From Lysinibacillus agricola (GTDB lineage Bacteria > Bacillota > Bacilli > Bacillales_A > Planococcaceae), in contig NZ_CP067341.1 in assembly GCF_016638705.1 (NCBI RefSeq), positions 1,243,501 to 1,307,500 on the forward strand: DNA of 64,000 nt. The letters are read 5' to 3'. This document shows, piece by piece, positions 56,275-64,000 of this stretch; position 1 is the stretch's first letter, and each line of letters opens with the position of its first letter. The notes under the pieces were generated by a model that had not been told where the DNA came from, searched no databases, and was given only the letters and a program-made list of their open reading frames with translations. A program made the position numbers and the translations under genes.

Positions 56275-57867
56275 ATGAATGAACGATTGACGAAAATAAA
56301 AAACGACACCAGCCAATTTTGGACAAGTCGTAGTAAAAAACAAAAAATTGTAATGATTGGCTCAGTATTAGGAGTTCTATTGCTTGCTACCGTAATAACA
56401 ATTTTTGCTACAAAAACTACATATGTACCACTTTATAAGGATTTATCGACAAGAGAAATCGGTCAAGTGAAGGAAGCGTTGGATTCCCAAGGTGTAAAAT
56501 ATGAAATTGCACCAGGAGGGACATCAATTTTAGTACCTGAAGAACAAGTAGATGCATTGTTAGTGCAATTGGCATCGGAAGGATATCCGCAAACAGGCAC
56601 GATTGATTACTCTTTTGCAAACAGCTCTGGATTTGGTATGACAGATAATGAGTTTAACCTATTAAAAAAAGCAGCAACTGAAACAGAAATAGCAAAACTC
56701 ATTAAAAATCTAGAAGGTGTAAAAGATGCAAAGGTAATGATTAACGTTCCTGAAGAGGGAGTTTTCTTAAAAGATGTAAAAGAAGAAGCGACAGCATCTA
56801 TTGTTTTGAACACAGACCCTGGCTATAAATTTACAGAGCAACAAATTGCCACTATGTACAACTTAGTAGCAAAAAGTATTCCGAATTTAAACACAGATAA
56901 CATTGTTATTTCTAACCAATTCTCCGAGTACTTTGATCTGCACGCTGCAACTGCTGATGGTACTTCAACAACGACAGCTGAAGGTCAGTTACAAGCGAAG
57001 AAATTGGTTGAGCGTGATCTACAACGTCAAGTGCAAAGTATGCTAGGTACGTTAATGGGACAAGACAAAGTAATAGTTTCTGTGACAACAGACATTGATT
57101 TCAAAAAAGAAAATCGTGAAGAAAACCTAGTTACGCCGGTTGACGAAGAGAATATGGAAGGTATTGCTATTAGTGCTCAACGTATTACAGAGCAATATTC
57201 TGGTACAGGAGCAGCAGCCACTGGTACACCTGAAGCTGAAACGACGACAGATAACTTCACAACTTATAACGAAGGTGCAACGGGTAATGGAGATTACGAA
57301 CGTACTGAAGAAACAATTAATAATGACGTAAACCGTATTCGCAAAGATATTCAAGAGGCACCATATAAAGTTCAAGATATTGGTATCCAGGTAATTGTTG
57401 AACCACCGACAGCAGCTGATGCGGCATCATTACCAGATGGGGTTCGTGAGGATATTGAGAAAATATTAAGTACTATTGTTCGTACGACGATTTCTAAAGA
57501 CGTAGCAGCTGAGCTTACTCAAGACCAAATTGATGAAAAAGTAGCTGTTTCAGTACAACCTTTAAATGGTAAGGCAACAGATGTAGCGAACGAAAAATCT
57601 GTTATTCCATGGTGGGTTTGGGTAATCGGCGGAATATTACTAGCTGTAATATTATTGCTTGCATTCTTTATTATCCGTTCACGTAAACGTGAGCAGGAAG
57701 AAGAAGAGCTTAGCATCCTAGAAGAACAAGAAGAACTAATGATTGAAGATATTAATGAAGAAATTGAAACGGAAGCTACAATGCGTCGTAAGCAGCTAGA
57801 AAAAATGGCAAAAGAGAAGCCAGACGATTTTGCGAAGTTACTGCGTAGTTGGATTGCGGAAGACTAA
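56275..57867 (+). CDS. fliF: Flagellar MS-ring protein FliF
   Basis: 530 residues with two membrane helices (about 25-45 and 443-465), a ring-building YscJ/FliF periplasmic-side region with YVPLYKDLSTREIGQVKEAL and a C-terminal cytoplasmic tail that binds FliG. ATG 56275 follows CCGGAGGA; the frame opens 12 codons earlier in the repeat-containing gap. Confidence 0.97.
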   Translation: MNERLTKIKNDTSQFWTSRSKKQKIVMIGSVLGVLLLATVITIFATKTTYVPLYKDLSTREIGQVKEALDSQGVKYEIAPGGTSILVPEEQVDALLVQLASEGYPQTGTIDYSFANSSGFGMTDNEFNLLKKAATETEIAKLIKNLEGVKDAKVMINVPEEGVFLKDVKEEATASIVLNTDPGYKFTEQQIATMYNLVAKSIPNLNTDNIVISNQFSEYFDLHAATADGTSTTTAEGQLQAKKLVERDLQRQVQSMLGTLMGQDKVIVSVTTDIDFKKENREENLVTPVDEENMEGIAISAQRITEQYSGTGAAATGTPEAETTTDNFTTYNEGATGNGDYERTEETINNDVNRIRKDIQEAPYKVQDIGIQVIVEPPTAADAASLPDGVREDIEKILSTIVRTTISKDVAAELTQDQIDEKVAVSVQPLNGKATDVANEKSVIPWWVWVIGGILLAVILLLAFFIIRSRKREQEEEELSILEEQEELMIEDINEEIETEATMRRKQLEKMAKEKPDDFAKLLRSWIAED

Positions 57868-57882
57868 CTAGGAGGTTCGGAT

Positions 57883-58896
57883 GTGTCCAAGAAAGATAAG
57901 GAATTAACCGGAAAACAAAAGGCCGCTCTCTTGTTAATTTCATTAGGGCCTGAGGTTTCAGCTTCTGTCTATAAACATTTAACAGAGGAAGAAATTGAAC
58001 GTTTAACATTAGAAATTTCAAGTGTTAAAAAAGTAGAAGCAAATGTTAAAGAGGAAATTATTGAAGAATTCCACAATATTGCACTTGCGCAAGATTATAT
58101 TACACAGGGTGGTATTGGTTACGCGAAGACAGTATTGGAGAAGGCGCTTGGTGTAGAGCAGGCACAAACGATTATTAATCGCCTAACATCTTCTTTACAA
58201 GTGCGTCCCTTTGACTTTGCACGTAGAGCTGATCCAGCACAAATTTTTAACTTTATTCAAAATGAACATCCACAAACAATTGCCCTTATTCTATCTTATT
58301 TAGAAGCAGGGCAAGCGGGTGTTATTTTATCTTCATTGCCGCAGGAAGTACAGGCTGATATTGCGAAACGTATAGCCGTAATGGAATCAACATCACCAGA
58401 GGTTATTAGTGAAATTGAATCTGTATTAGAGCGTAAATTATCATCGACTGTTACACAGGATTACACAGAAACAGGTGGCATTGATGCAGTTGTTGAAGTG
58501 TTAAATGGTGTAGACCGACAAACGGAAAAAACGATTCTCGATGCACTCGAAATTCAAGATCCAGAGCTTGCAGAAGAAATCAAAAAACGTATGTTTGTAT
58601 TCGAGGATATTGTTACGCTTGACAACCGTTCGATTCAACGTGTTATTCGTGATTGTGAAAATGAAGACTTACTGCTTTCAATGAAAGTTTCAAGTGAAGA
58701 AGTAAAAGACATTATTTTCCGCAATATGTCACAACGTATGGCTGAGACATTTAAAGAAGAAATGGAAATTATGGGACCTGTACGTTTACGTGACGTAGAG
58801 GAGGCGCAATCTCGAATTGTTGCGGTTATTCGTCGCTTAGAGGATGCTGGTGAGATTATTATTGCACGTGGTGGAGGAGATGACGTCATTGTCTAG
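57883..58896 (+). CDS. fliG: Flagellar motor switch protein FliG
   Basis: 337 residues of armadillo-type helices: KQKAALLLISLGPEVSASVY at the start, the middle EHPQTIALILSYL motif, and a C-terminal torque domain with charged residues near VLRD-type IQRVIRDCENEDLLLS. GTG start after TAGGAGG. Overlaps fliH by eight bases. Confidence 0.97.
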   Translation: MSKKDKELTGKQKAALLLISLGPEVSASVYKHLTEEEIERLTLEISSVKKVEANVKEEIIEEFHNIALAQDYITQGGIGYAKTVLEKALGVEQAQTIINRLTSSLQVRPFDFARRADPAQIFNFIQNEHPQTIALILSYLEAGQAGVILSSLPQEVQADIAKRIAVMESTSPEVISEIESVLERKLSSTVTQDYTETGGIDAVVEVLNGVDRQTEKTILDALEIQDPELAEEIKKRMFVFEDIVTLDNRSIQRVIRDCENEDLLLSMKVSSEEVKDIIFRNMSQRMAETFKEEMEIMGPVRLRDVEEAQSRIVAVIRRLEDAGEIIIARGGGDDVIV

Positions 58897-59677
58897 AATC
58901 ATCCGTTCTATACACACACAGTCCAATGGCGATAATGTAAAAAATATTCAAATTCGTGACATGTTTGAAATGCATGAGGGAGAAAATGAAGAAATTTCAC
59001 CTCAAAAACAAATTTCTATGGAAGAAGTGCTGGGAGAACGTGATCGTTTATTTGCAGAGGCTAGAGCTACTTTACAGGCTGAACGTGAAGCTTTTGAACA
59101 AGAGAAGCAAATGTTCTTTCAGGAAATTGAACATTTAAAGCAAGGTTGGGAAGAAGAGCGACCTAATCGAGTGCAAGCGGCTTATGATGAAGGATTTGGT
59201 CAGGGCTATGAGGATGGGACAAACAAAGCGAATGAAGCGATGGCACAATCTCTCCAAACGGCCAATGAGGTAATCATTCAGTCGAGGGAAAACGCTCAGA
59301 AATATATTGAAGATCAGGAAGCGATTATTTTAGAGCTAGGCTTAACTGCAGCAGAGCGAATTATTGATGCATCTTTAGAGCGAGCCAATGAATTATTTAT
59401 TTCAATCGTTCGCAGAGGACTTAAGGAAGCGAGAGAAATGAAGGAAATAAAAATTTATGTTTCACCTACATACTATGCATTAATTACTTCTAATCGGGAT
59501 GAACTAGCTGAAATGTTCCCAACTGACGTACCATTTATGATTTTCGTAAATGAGGATTTAGAAAATGAAACAGATTGCTATATCGAAACAAATCATGGCC
59601 GTATTGTTGTAAGTATTGATGAGCAATTAAATGAACTAAGATTGAAGCTACATGAAATATTAGAAAGTAAGGAATGA
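58889..59677 (+). CDS. fliH: Flagellar assembly protein FliH
   Basis: About 262 residues: Glu/Gln-rich helical N-terminal half and a C-terminal domain (ILELGLTAAERIIDASLERA onward) like the peripheral stalk of V-type ATPases. Regulates FliI. TTG 58889 lies nine bases after GGAGGAG; ATG 58880 is adjacent to that site. The start is therefore uncertain by a few codons. Confidence 0.9.
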   Translation: MSRIIRSIHTQSNGDNVKNIQIRDMFEMHEGENEEISPQKQISMEEVLGERDRLFAEARATLQAEREAFEQEKQMFFQEIEHLKQGWEEERPNRVQAAYDEGFGQGYEDGTNKANEAMAQSLQTANEVIIQSRENAQKYIEDQEAIILELGLTAAERIIDASLERANELFISIVRRGLKEAREMKEIKIYVSPTYYALITSNRDELAEMFPTDVPFMIFVNEDLENETDCYIETNHGRIVVSIDEQLNELRLKLHEILESKE

Positions 59678-59682
59678 TCTAG

Positions 59683-61008
59683 ATGAAAACGGCTCAATTA
59701 ATCGAACAAATTCCTCAAATACCAACCTTTAAAAAATTTGGTAGAGTAACTAGAGTTGTCGGCTTGATGATTGAGTCGCAAGGTCCAGATAGTTCCATCG
59801 GTGATGTCTGCAAAATTCATGTGGAAACTTCAAAAAACGGCCATCAAATCATCTTAGCAGAGGTTGTAGGCTTCAAAGATGAAATTGTCATCTTAATGCC
59901 ATTTACCTCTCTTCGGGAAATATCGATTGGCTGCCTAGTTGAAGGTACAGGGGCACCGCTAGAAGTGAAAGTGGGCCCCGAGCTAATCGGTAAGGTACTT
60001 GATTCTATGGGAAATCCAATAGATGGAACTATTTTACCAAAAGGATTAATGTCAGTTCCGACAGAGCAGGATCCACCAAACCCACTAACACGCCCACCTA
60101 TTGATGAAAGACTTGAAGTAGGTGTTAAAGCAATTGATGGCATGCTAACAGTTGGTAATGGACAACGTGTAGGTATTTTCGCTGGTTCTGGGGTCGGGAA
60201 AAGTACATTGCTCGGTATGATTGCGCGAAATACCCAAGCTGATTTAAACGTCATCGCACTAATTGGAGAGCGTGGTCGTGAGGTCCGTGAGTTTATAGAG
60301 CGTGATTTAGGGCCAGAGGGTTTAAGCCGATCAATAGTAGTAGCTGCCACTTCTGATCAGCCTGCACTAATGCGGATTAAAGGGGCCTTTACCGCAACAG
60401 CAATTGCCGAATATTTTAGAAATCGCGGTTTAAATGTCATGTTGATGATGGACTCTGTGACTCGTGTTGCAATGGCACAGCGTGAGATTGGCCTTGCGAC
60501 AGGTGAACCACCAGCTCAAAAAGGATATACACCCTCTGTATTTGCGATTTTACCAAAGCTTTTAGAGCGCACAGGTACTAATGAGAAGGGTTCTATTACT
60601 GCCTTTTATACAGTTTTAGTAGATGGTGATGATATGAACGAGCCAATTGCAGATACTGTGCGAGGGATTTTAGATGGTCATATTGTTCTTGATCGAAACC
60701 TTGCTAATAAAGGTCAATATCCAGCTATTAATGTCTTGAAAAGCGTCAGCCGTTTGATGAATCATGTGGCTGAGCCAGAGCACAAAAAGGCGGCAGAACG
60801 ATTAAGGGAGCTCTATTATACATATGACAAGTCGGAGGATCTAATTAACATCGGTGCCTATAAGCGAGGAACATCAAAAGAAATTGATGAAGCGATTTAC
60901 TATGAACCTCTCATTACCGCTTATTTAAAGCAAGGTTATTTAGATAAAGTGACTCTTGAGGAAAGTATGAATGAGTTAATTACATTATCGAACGGTGGTG
61001 GAAATTAG
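59683..61008 (+). CDS. fliI: Flagellum-specific ATPase FliI
   Basis: 441 residues, related to F1 beta/alpha. Walker A FAGSGVGKSTLLG near residue 166, IGERGREVREF, Walker B VMLMMDSVTR and ATGEPPAQKGYTPSVFA. Powers or times type III export of rod, hook and filament proteins, with FliH and FliJ encoded on either side. Confidence 0.98.
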   Translation: MKTAQLIEQIPQIPTFKKFGRVTRVVGLMIESQGPDSSIGDVCKIHVETSKNGHQIILAEVVGFKDEIVILMPFTSLREISIGCLVEGTGAPLEVKVGPELIGKVLDSMGNPIDGTILPKGLMSVPTEQDPPNPLTRPPIDERLEVGVKAIDGMLTVGNGQRVGIFAGSGVGKSTLLGMIARNTQADLNVIALIGERGREVREFIERDLGPEGLSRSIVVAATSDQPALMRIKGAFTATAIAEYFRNRGLNVMLMMDSVTRVAMAQREIGLATGEPPAQKGYTPSVFAILPKLLERTGTNEKGSITAFYTVLVDGDDMNEPIADTVRGILDGHIVLDRNLANKGQYPAINVLKSVSRLMNHVAEPEHKKAAERLRELYYTYDKSEDLINIGAYKRGTSKEIDEAIYYEPLITAYLKQGYLDKVTLEESMNELITLSNGGGN

Positions 61009-61458
61009 ATGGTAAGTTATACTTATCGTTTTGAAAAAGTGTTAACCATTCGAGAGCAGGAAAAAAATGAAACTGAAATGGCTTATAAAGAATCTGTACG
61101 TTCTTTTGAAGAAATAGCAACAAAGCTATACGACTTGCTGAAAAAGAAAGAAGATTTATTAGAGTTTCAACAGGAACGTTTAGCTGTAGGTTCATCAATA
61201 GAGGAGATTCATCACTACGCCCGATTTATTGATAGCCTCGAAAAAACAATTGCTGATGTACAGCAGAAAGTTGTACAAGCCCGTGCAAAAATGAATTGGC
61301 ACGAAGAAAAATTATTAGAAAAAAACTTGGAAGTACGTAAATTTGAAAAAATGCGAGAAAAAGATTTTAAGATATTCCAGCAGGAACAGGATCGTATCGA
61401 AGGCATTTTTTTAGATGAGATTTCATCGCTTACGTATAACAAGAGAGAAATCAGGTGA
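61009..61458 (+). CDS. fliJ: Flagellar export protein FliJ
   Basis: 149 residues, almost entirely coiled coil, starting YTYRFEKVLTIREQEKNETE. Acts as the central stalk of the FliI hexamer. The ATG directly follows the fliI stop. Confidence 0.93.
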   Translation: MVSYTYRFEKVLTIREQEKNETEMAYKESVRSFEEIATKLYDLLKKKEDLLEFQQERLAVGSSIEEIHHYARFIDSLEKTIADVQQKVVQARAKMNWHEEKLLEKNLEVRKFEKMREKDFKIFQQEQDRIEGIFLDEISSLTYNKREIR

Positions 61459-61462
61459 TTTC

Positions 61463-62077
61463 ATGGCAAAAAAAGATAATCGACTTAAAGCGGAGTTAGC
61501 GGAACAACCACAACCACCCAAACGTAAATCAGGTGGCTTTCGAAAGTTTTTTATGTGGTTTGTAATACCTATTATGTTTGTAGTAGCAGTTCTACTTGTT
61601 GTGGCAACCTTAATGAATACGAATGTCTTTGATTTAGGTAAGAAGGCATATGAAAGCTTACCGTTCGTTCCTTCAGAAGAACAACAAGCAAAAGAGGCTG
61701 TGGTTAATAATGATTCGAAGGTTGTAAAATTACAGGCTGATGTACAAGAAAAAGAAGCGGAAATCGCACAGCTGCAAAAGAAATTGGATACGGCAACAAC
61801 TGAGAAAGAAAAGCTAACGACAGAAAATGAGCAGTTACAATTTGAAGTTGAAAAATTAAATAGGGAGCAAGATGACGTAAAGCGTGACTACAATGACATT
61901 TTAAAAACATTTGATAAGATGTCCCCTAAAGCAGCAGCGCCAGTCCTTATTAAAATGAGTGATACGGAAGCACTTCGTATTTTAACAAACTTAAAGCCGG
62001 ATAAATTAGCAGCGATTCTAGAAAAAATGGATCCACAAGATGCAGCGAAATATACGGAAATGATGGCTAAACAATAA
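61463..62077 (+). CDS. ylxF: MotE-like flagellar protein (YlxF)
   Basis: 204 residues: a cytoplasmic N-terminus, one membrane helix (about 25-47, FFMWFVIPIMFVVAVLLVVA), a long coiled coil, and a C-terminal MgtE N-domain-like module (MSPKAAAPVLIKMSDTEALR). Like MotE proteins it may support motor stability; function in Bacilli is not settled. ATG 61463 is preferred over the upstream frame that overlaps fliJ. Confidence 0.88.
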   Translation: MAKKDNRLKAELAEQPQPPKRKSGGFRKFFMWFVIPIMFVVAVLLVVATLMNTNVFDLGKKAYESLPFVPSEEQQAKEAVVNNDSKVVKLQADVQEKEAEIAQLQKKLDTATTEKEKLTTENEQLQFEVEKLNREQDDVKRDYNDILKTFDKMSPKAAAPVLIKMSDTEALRILTNLKPDKLAAILEKMDPQDAAKYTEMMAKQ

Positions 62078-62098
62078 GGAATTCTGAAAGGAGGTGAA

Positions 62099-63373
62099 AT
62101 GATGGATGTGGCAATGATGCAAATGATATCCAAATCTGTACCAACTAAAACTGCAGCTACAAAACCTACAACAGTTGGAAATTCCGATGTTAAAGCAAGT
62201 GGAACGTCGAACAAAGAAAAATCATCGACGTTTGGTTCTGTTTTTGGACAAATTATTTCTTCAAATCAAACACCGCAGTCTACACAGTCAACAGAAACAA
62301 AAGATATAGCAGGATTAGCAGAAGTTTTAAATGCTGAATCTATTGAAGACGTACTAGACTTACTAGATATTCCACACGACGATGGCTTATTAATGCTTCA
62401 AATTGGTGAAGAGGGCAAAGCTGTTGCGATAGATGAAATGCTGAATCTTGAAAATTTAATGGATGCATTAGGAATTGATTCCGAGCAACTTCAAAAATTA
62501 GTTCGACAGTTGCTAGGGGAGGATAAGGAAGCGAAAGATGTATGGGAGCTTTTAGTGCTAGTAGACGCACAGGCACCAATGCTTCAAGCACAAGTTGTAG
62601 CAGCTTTACAAGGTGAAGGACAAGTAACACCGAACGAAGCAACACAATTACTCCAAGTATTAAAGTTAGCCCAATTAGTTGGACAGAAAACGGACTTAAC
62701 AGCTCAACAAGAAAGCTTACTAACTAACATTAAGAGTCTTTTAACAACGATGCAAACACAAGTAGAGACGGGTGCACAGCAGGTAACAACCAAAACAACA
62801 GTAACACTTCCGTTACAAGGCTTTCAGAAAGTAGTTCAGCAAGTACAGGTTACCAAACAGGCAGATACAAGTGCTAATGAAATGGTGACATCTAATACGG
62901 TCCAAACAAAAGCAGATACATTCCAAGTAACTCTGCCAGCAGCAAAACCAGCACAATCTGAGGCATTATTGAAAGAGATGCAAGCAATCATCAATAGAGC
63001 CCAAATCTCTAATGCGCAAGGTATTACCCGCTTAACATTGAAATTGTATCCAGAAAATCTAGGGACAATTCGTATCGAGCTAGTACAAAATGACGGTGTC
63101 CTCACTGCTCGACTACTTGCTTCAACAGCTCATGGACGTGAATTACTTGATAGTCAGGCACATCAATTAAAGCAAGCCTTTGTACAGCAAAATATTCAAG
63201 TTGATCGTCTCGATATTGCTCAGTCATTGCAAGATGCAGATCGCCAACAACGCGACCAAAGTTTCTTCAATAATTTCTTTAAGCAACAACAGGAAGATGA
63301 GCAGGAGCAAAAAAGTGACGATGATGATGAAGGTAAATCATTTAGTGAATATTTAATAAGTGAGGAGGTGTAG
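62099..63373 (+). CDS. fliK: Flagellar hook-length control protein FliK
   Basis: 424 residues: a Gln/Thr-rich, low-complexity ruler region and the conserved C-terminal domain beginning near ITRLTLKLYPENLGTIRIEL. Measures hook length and triggers the FlhB substrate switch. Ribosome site AAAGGAGGTG. flgD follows two bases after the stop. Confidence 0.92.
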   Translation: MMDVAMMQMISKSVPTKTAATKPTTVGNSDVKASGTSNKEKSSTFGSVFGQIISSNQTPQSTQSTETKDIAGLAEVLNAESIEDVLDLLDIPHDDGLLMLQIGEEGKAVAIDEMLNLENLMDALGIDSEQLQKLVRQLLGEDKEAKDVWELLVLVDAQAPMLQAQVVAALQGEGQVTPNEATQLLQVLKLAQLVGQKTDLTAQQESLLTNIKSLLTTMQTQVETGAQQVTTKTTVTLPLQGFQKVVQQVQVTKQADTSANEMVTSNTVQTKADTFQVTLPAAKPAQSEALLKEMQAIINRAQISNAQGITRLTLKLYPENLGTIRIELVQNDGVLTARLLASTAHGRELLDSQAHQLKQAFVQQNIQVDRLDIAQSLQDADRQQRDQSFFNNFFKQQQEDEQEQKSDDDDEGKSFSEYLISEEV

Positions 63374-63375
63374 GA

Positions 63376-64000
63376 GTGGCGGATACAAAGACTGATAAAA
63401 TGACTGGAAAAATAACGGATGACTTTTACTATTCGAACTATAAGAAACCAGTTAGGCAAACTGGTAATAGCGAACTCGGTAAGGATGCTTTCCTGCAATT
63501 ATTAATTACGCAATTGCAACATCAGGATCCAACAAATCCTATGGACGACCGAGAATTCATTTCTCAAATGGCACAATTCTCTTCTTTAGAGCAAATGCAA
63601 AATATGACAAAAACGATGGAATCATTACTAGCCTCACAGCAACAAACACAGCTTATGAGTTATACAACATTTGTTGGTAAAGAAGTAAAATGGCATGAGA
63701 TAACAGATGAGTTGGATGAAGACAAGAAGCCTATTATCAATGAAGGAACAGGCATTATTGAATCGTTGAAATTTGTAGACGGAGATGTAGTATTCGTATT
63801 AGCTGATGGTAAGGAAATAACGCCTGGCAATATCTCAGCTATTTTAGGTGGTTCAGGAGATAACAATACTGAAACAGAATCTCCTCTTGTACAAGCAAGC
63901 AAGCTAATTGGTAAAAAAGTTACCTATAAAGACGGCGAGCAAGAACTACAAGGACGTATCGTTTCTGTAACGAGTAAAGATGGCGTTATTTATTACTTAT
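63376..64000 (+). CDS. flgD: Flagellar hook capping protein FlgD, cut by the window end
   Basis: GTG at 63376 after GAGGAGGTG opens a frame that is still open at the window edge (208 codons seen). Conserved FlgD start region: LGKDAFLQLLITQLQHQDPT, NPMDDREFISQMAQFSSLEQ and MSYTTFVGKEVKW. Caps the growing hook during assembly. Confidence 0.95.
   Translation, partial: MADTKTDKMTGKITDDFYYSNYKKPVRQTGNSELGKDAFLQLLITQLQHQDPTNPMDDREFISQMAQFSSLEQMQNMTKTMESLLASQQQTQLMSYTTFVGKEVKWHEITDELDEDKKPIINEGTGIIESLKFVDGDVVFVLADGKEITPGNISAILGGSGDNNTETESPLVQASKLIGKKVTYKDGEQELQGRIVSVTSKDGVIYYL

Noticed and set aside
59844..60350. 168-codon minus-strand frame opposite fliI
   Set aside because: Shadow frame of fliI with Ser/Pro-rich, non-conserved composition.

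Overview
The window is a low-GC Firmicute chromosome. Gene content and gene order match the B. subtilis stretch running from rlmN/prpC/prkC through the fab, smc, ffh and suc genes to codY and the fla/che operon. SpoVM, FapR, CodY, RsgA, RbgA and the clpQ/clpY-type HslV/HslU pair point to an endospore-forming, motile Bacillales member. Protein sequences and repeat-rich intergenic regions suggest Lysinibacillus or a close relative; that genus call is inference. Almost every gene is on the plus strand. Only rpmB and an IclR-type regulator are on the minus strand. || Layout: 1-6.8 kb holds rRNA methylation (rsmB 3' end, rlmN), the PrpC/PrkC phosphatase-kinase pair, rsgA, rpe, thiN and a tiny spoVM. 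7.4 kb holds rpmB. 8.1-13.9 kb is an accessory island: an IclR regulator divergent from two guanidine hydrolases (one a clear DDAH), a RocE-like permease and a RocB-like M20 hydrolase, together a likely arginine/methylarginine catabolic unit. 14.4-15.6 kb holds a membrane GGDEF protein interrupted by an in-frame TAA. 15.8-19.7 kb holds the Gls24/FakA pair and the two serine dehydratase subunits. 21-27 kb holds recG and the FapR-plsX-fabD-fabG-acpP lipid operon with a FapR operator. 27.2-39.1 kb holds rnc-smc-ftsY, ylxM-ffh, rpsP-khpA, rimM-trmD-rplS, lepB and rbgA. 39.4-49.9 kb holds rnhB, ylqG-ylqH, sucCD, dprA, topA and trmFO. 50.4-54.2 kb holds xerC-hslV-hslU-codY. 54.9 kb to the end is the start of the fla/che operon (flgB, flgC, fliE-K, flgD, the last cut by the window edge). 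|| The unusual material is in the gaps. They carry at least two families of short non-coding repeats. Family 1 is MITE-like: termini near GGCTCATCACCA in inverted orientation, and exact 8-bp target duplications at four copies (TATTAATT, GAGGATTA, AAATAAAA, GTAATTTG). Family 2 lacks obvious terminal inverted repeats but is rich in hairpins. Both families share a core hairpin with identical loops and spacing but different, compensated stem sequences, which is a covariation signal. Both are also decorated with a GCGAAAGC-containing cassette, which reaches seven 37-bp tandem copies at 19.9-20.2 kb. One MITE inserted exactly in the stop codon of ftsY and rebuilt it. Another sits inside a family 2 element upstream of ylqG and opens a false N-terminal extension. 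|| Other points of interest are a CTG-start spoVM, the interrupted diguanylate cyclase, and a 234-bp inverted duplication bracketing 20 kb of essential genes.
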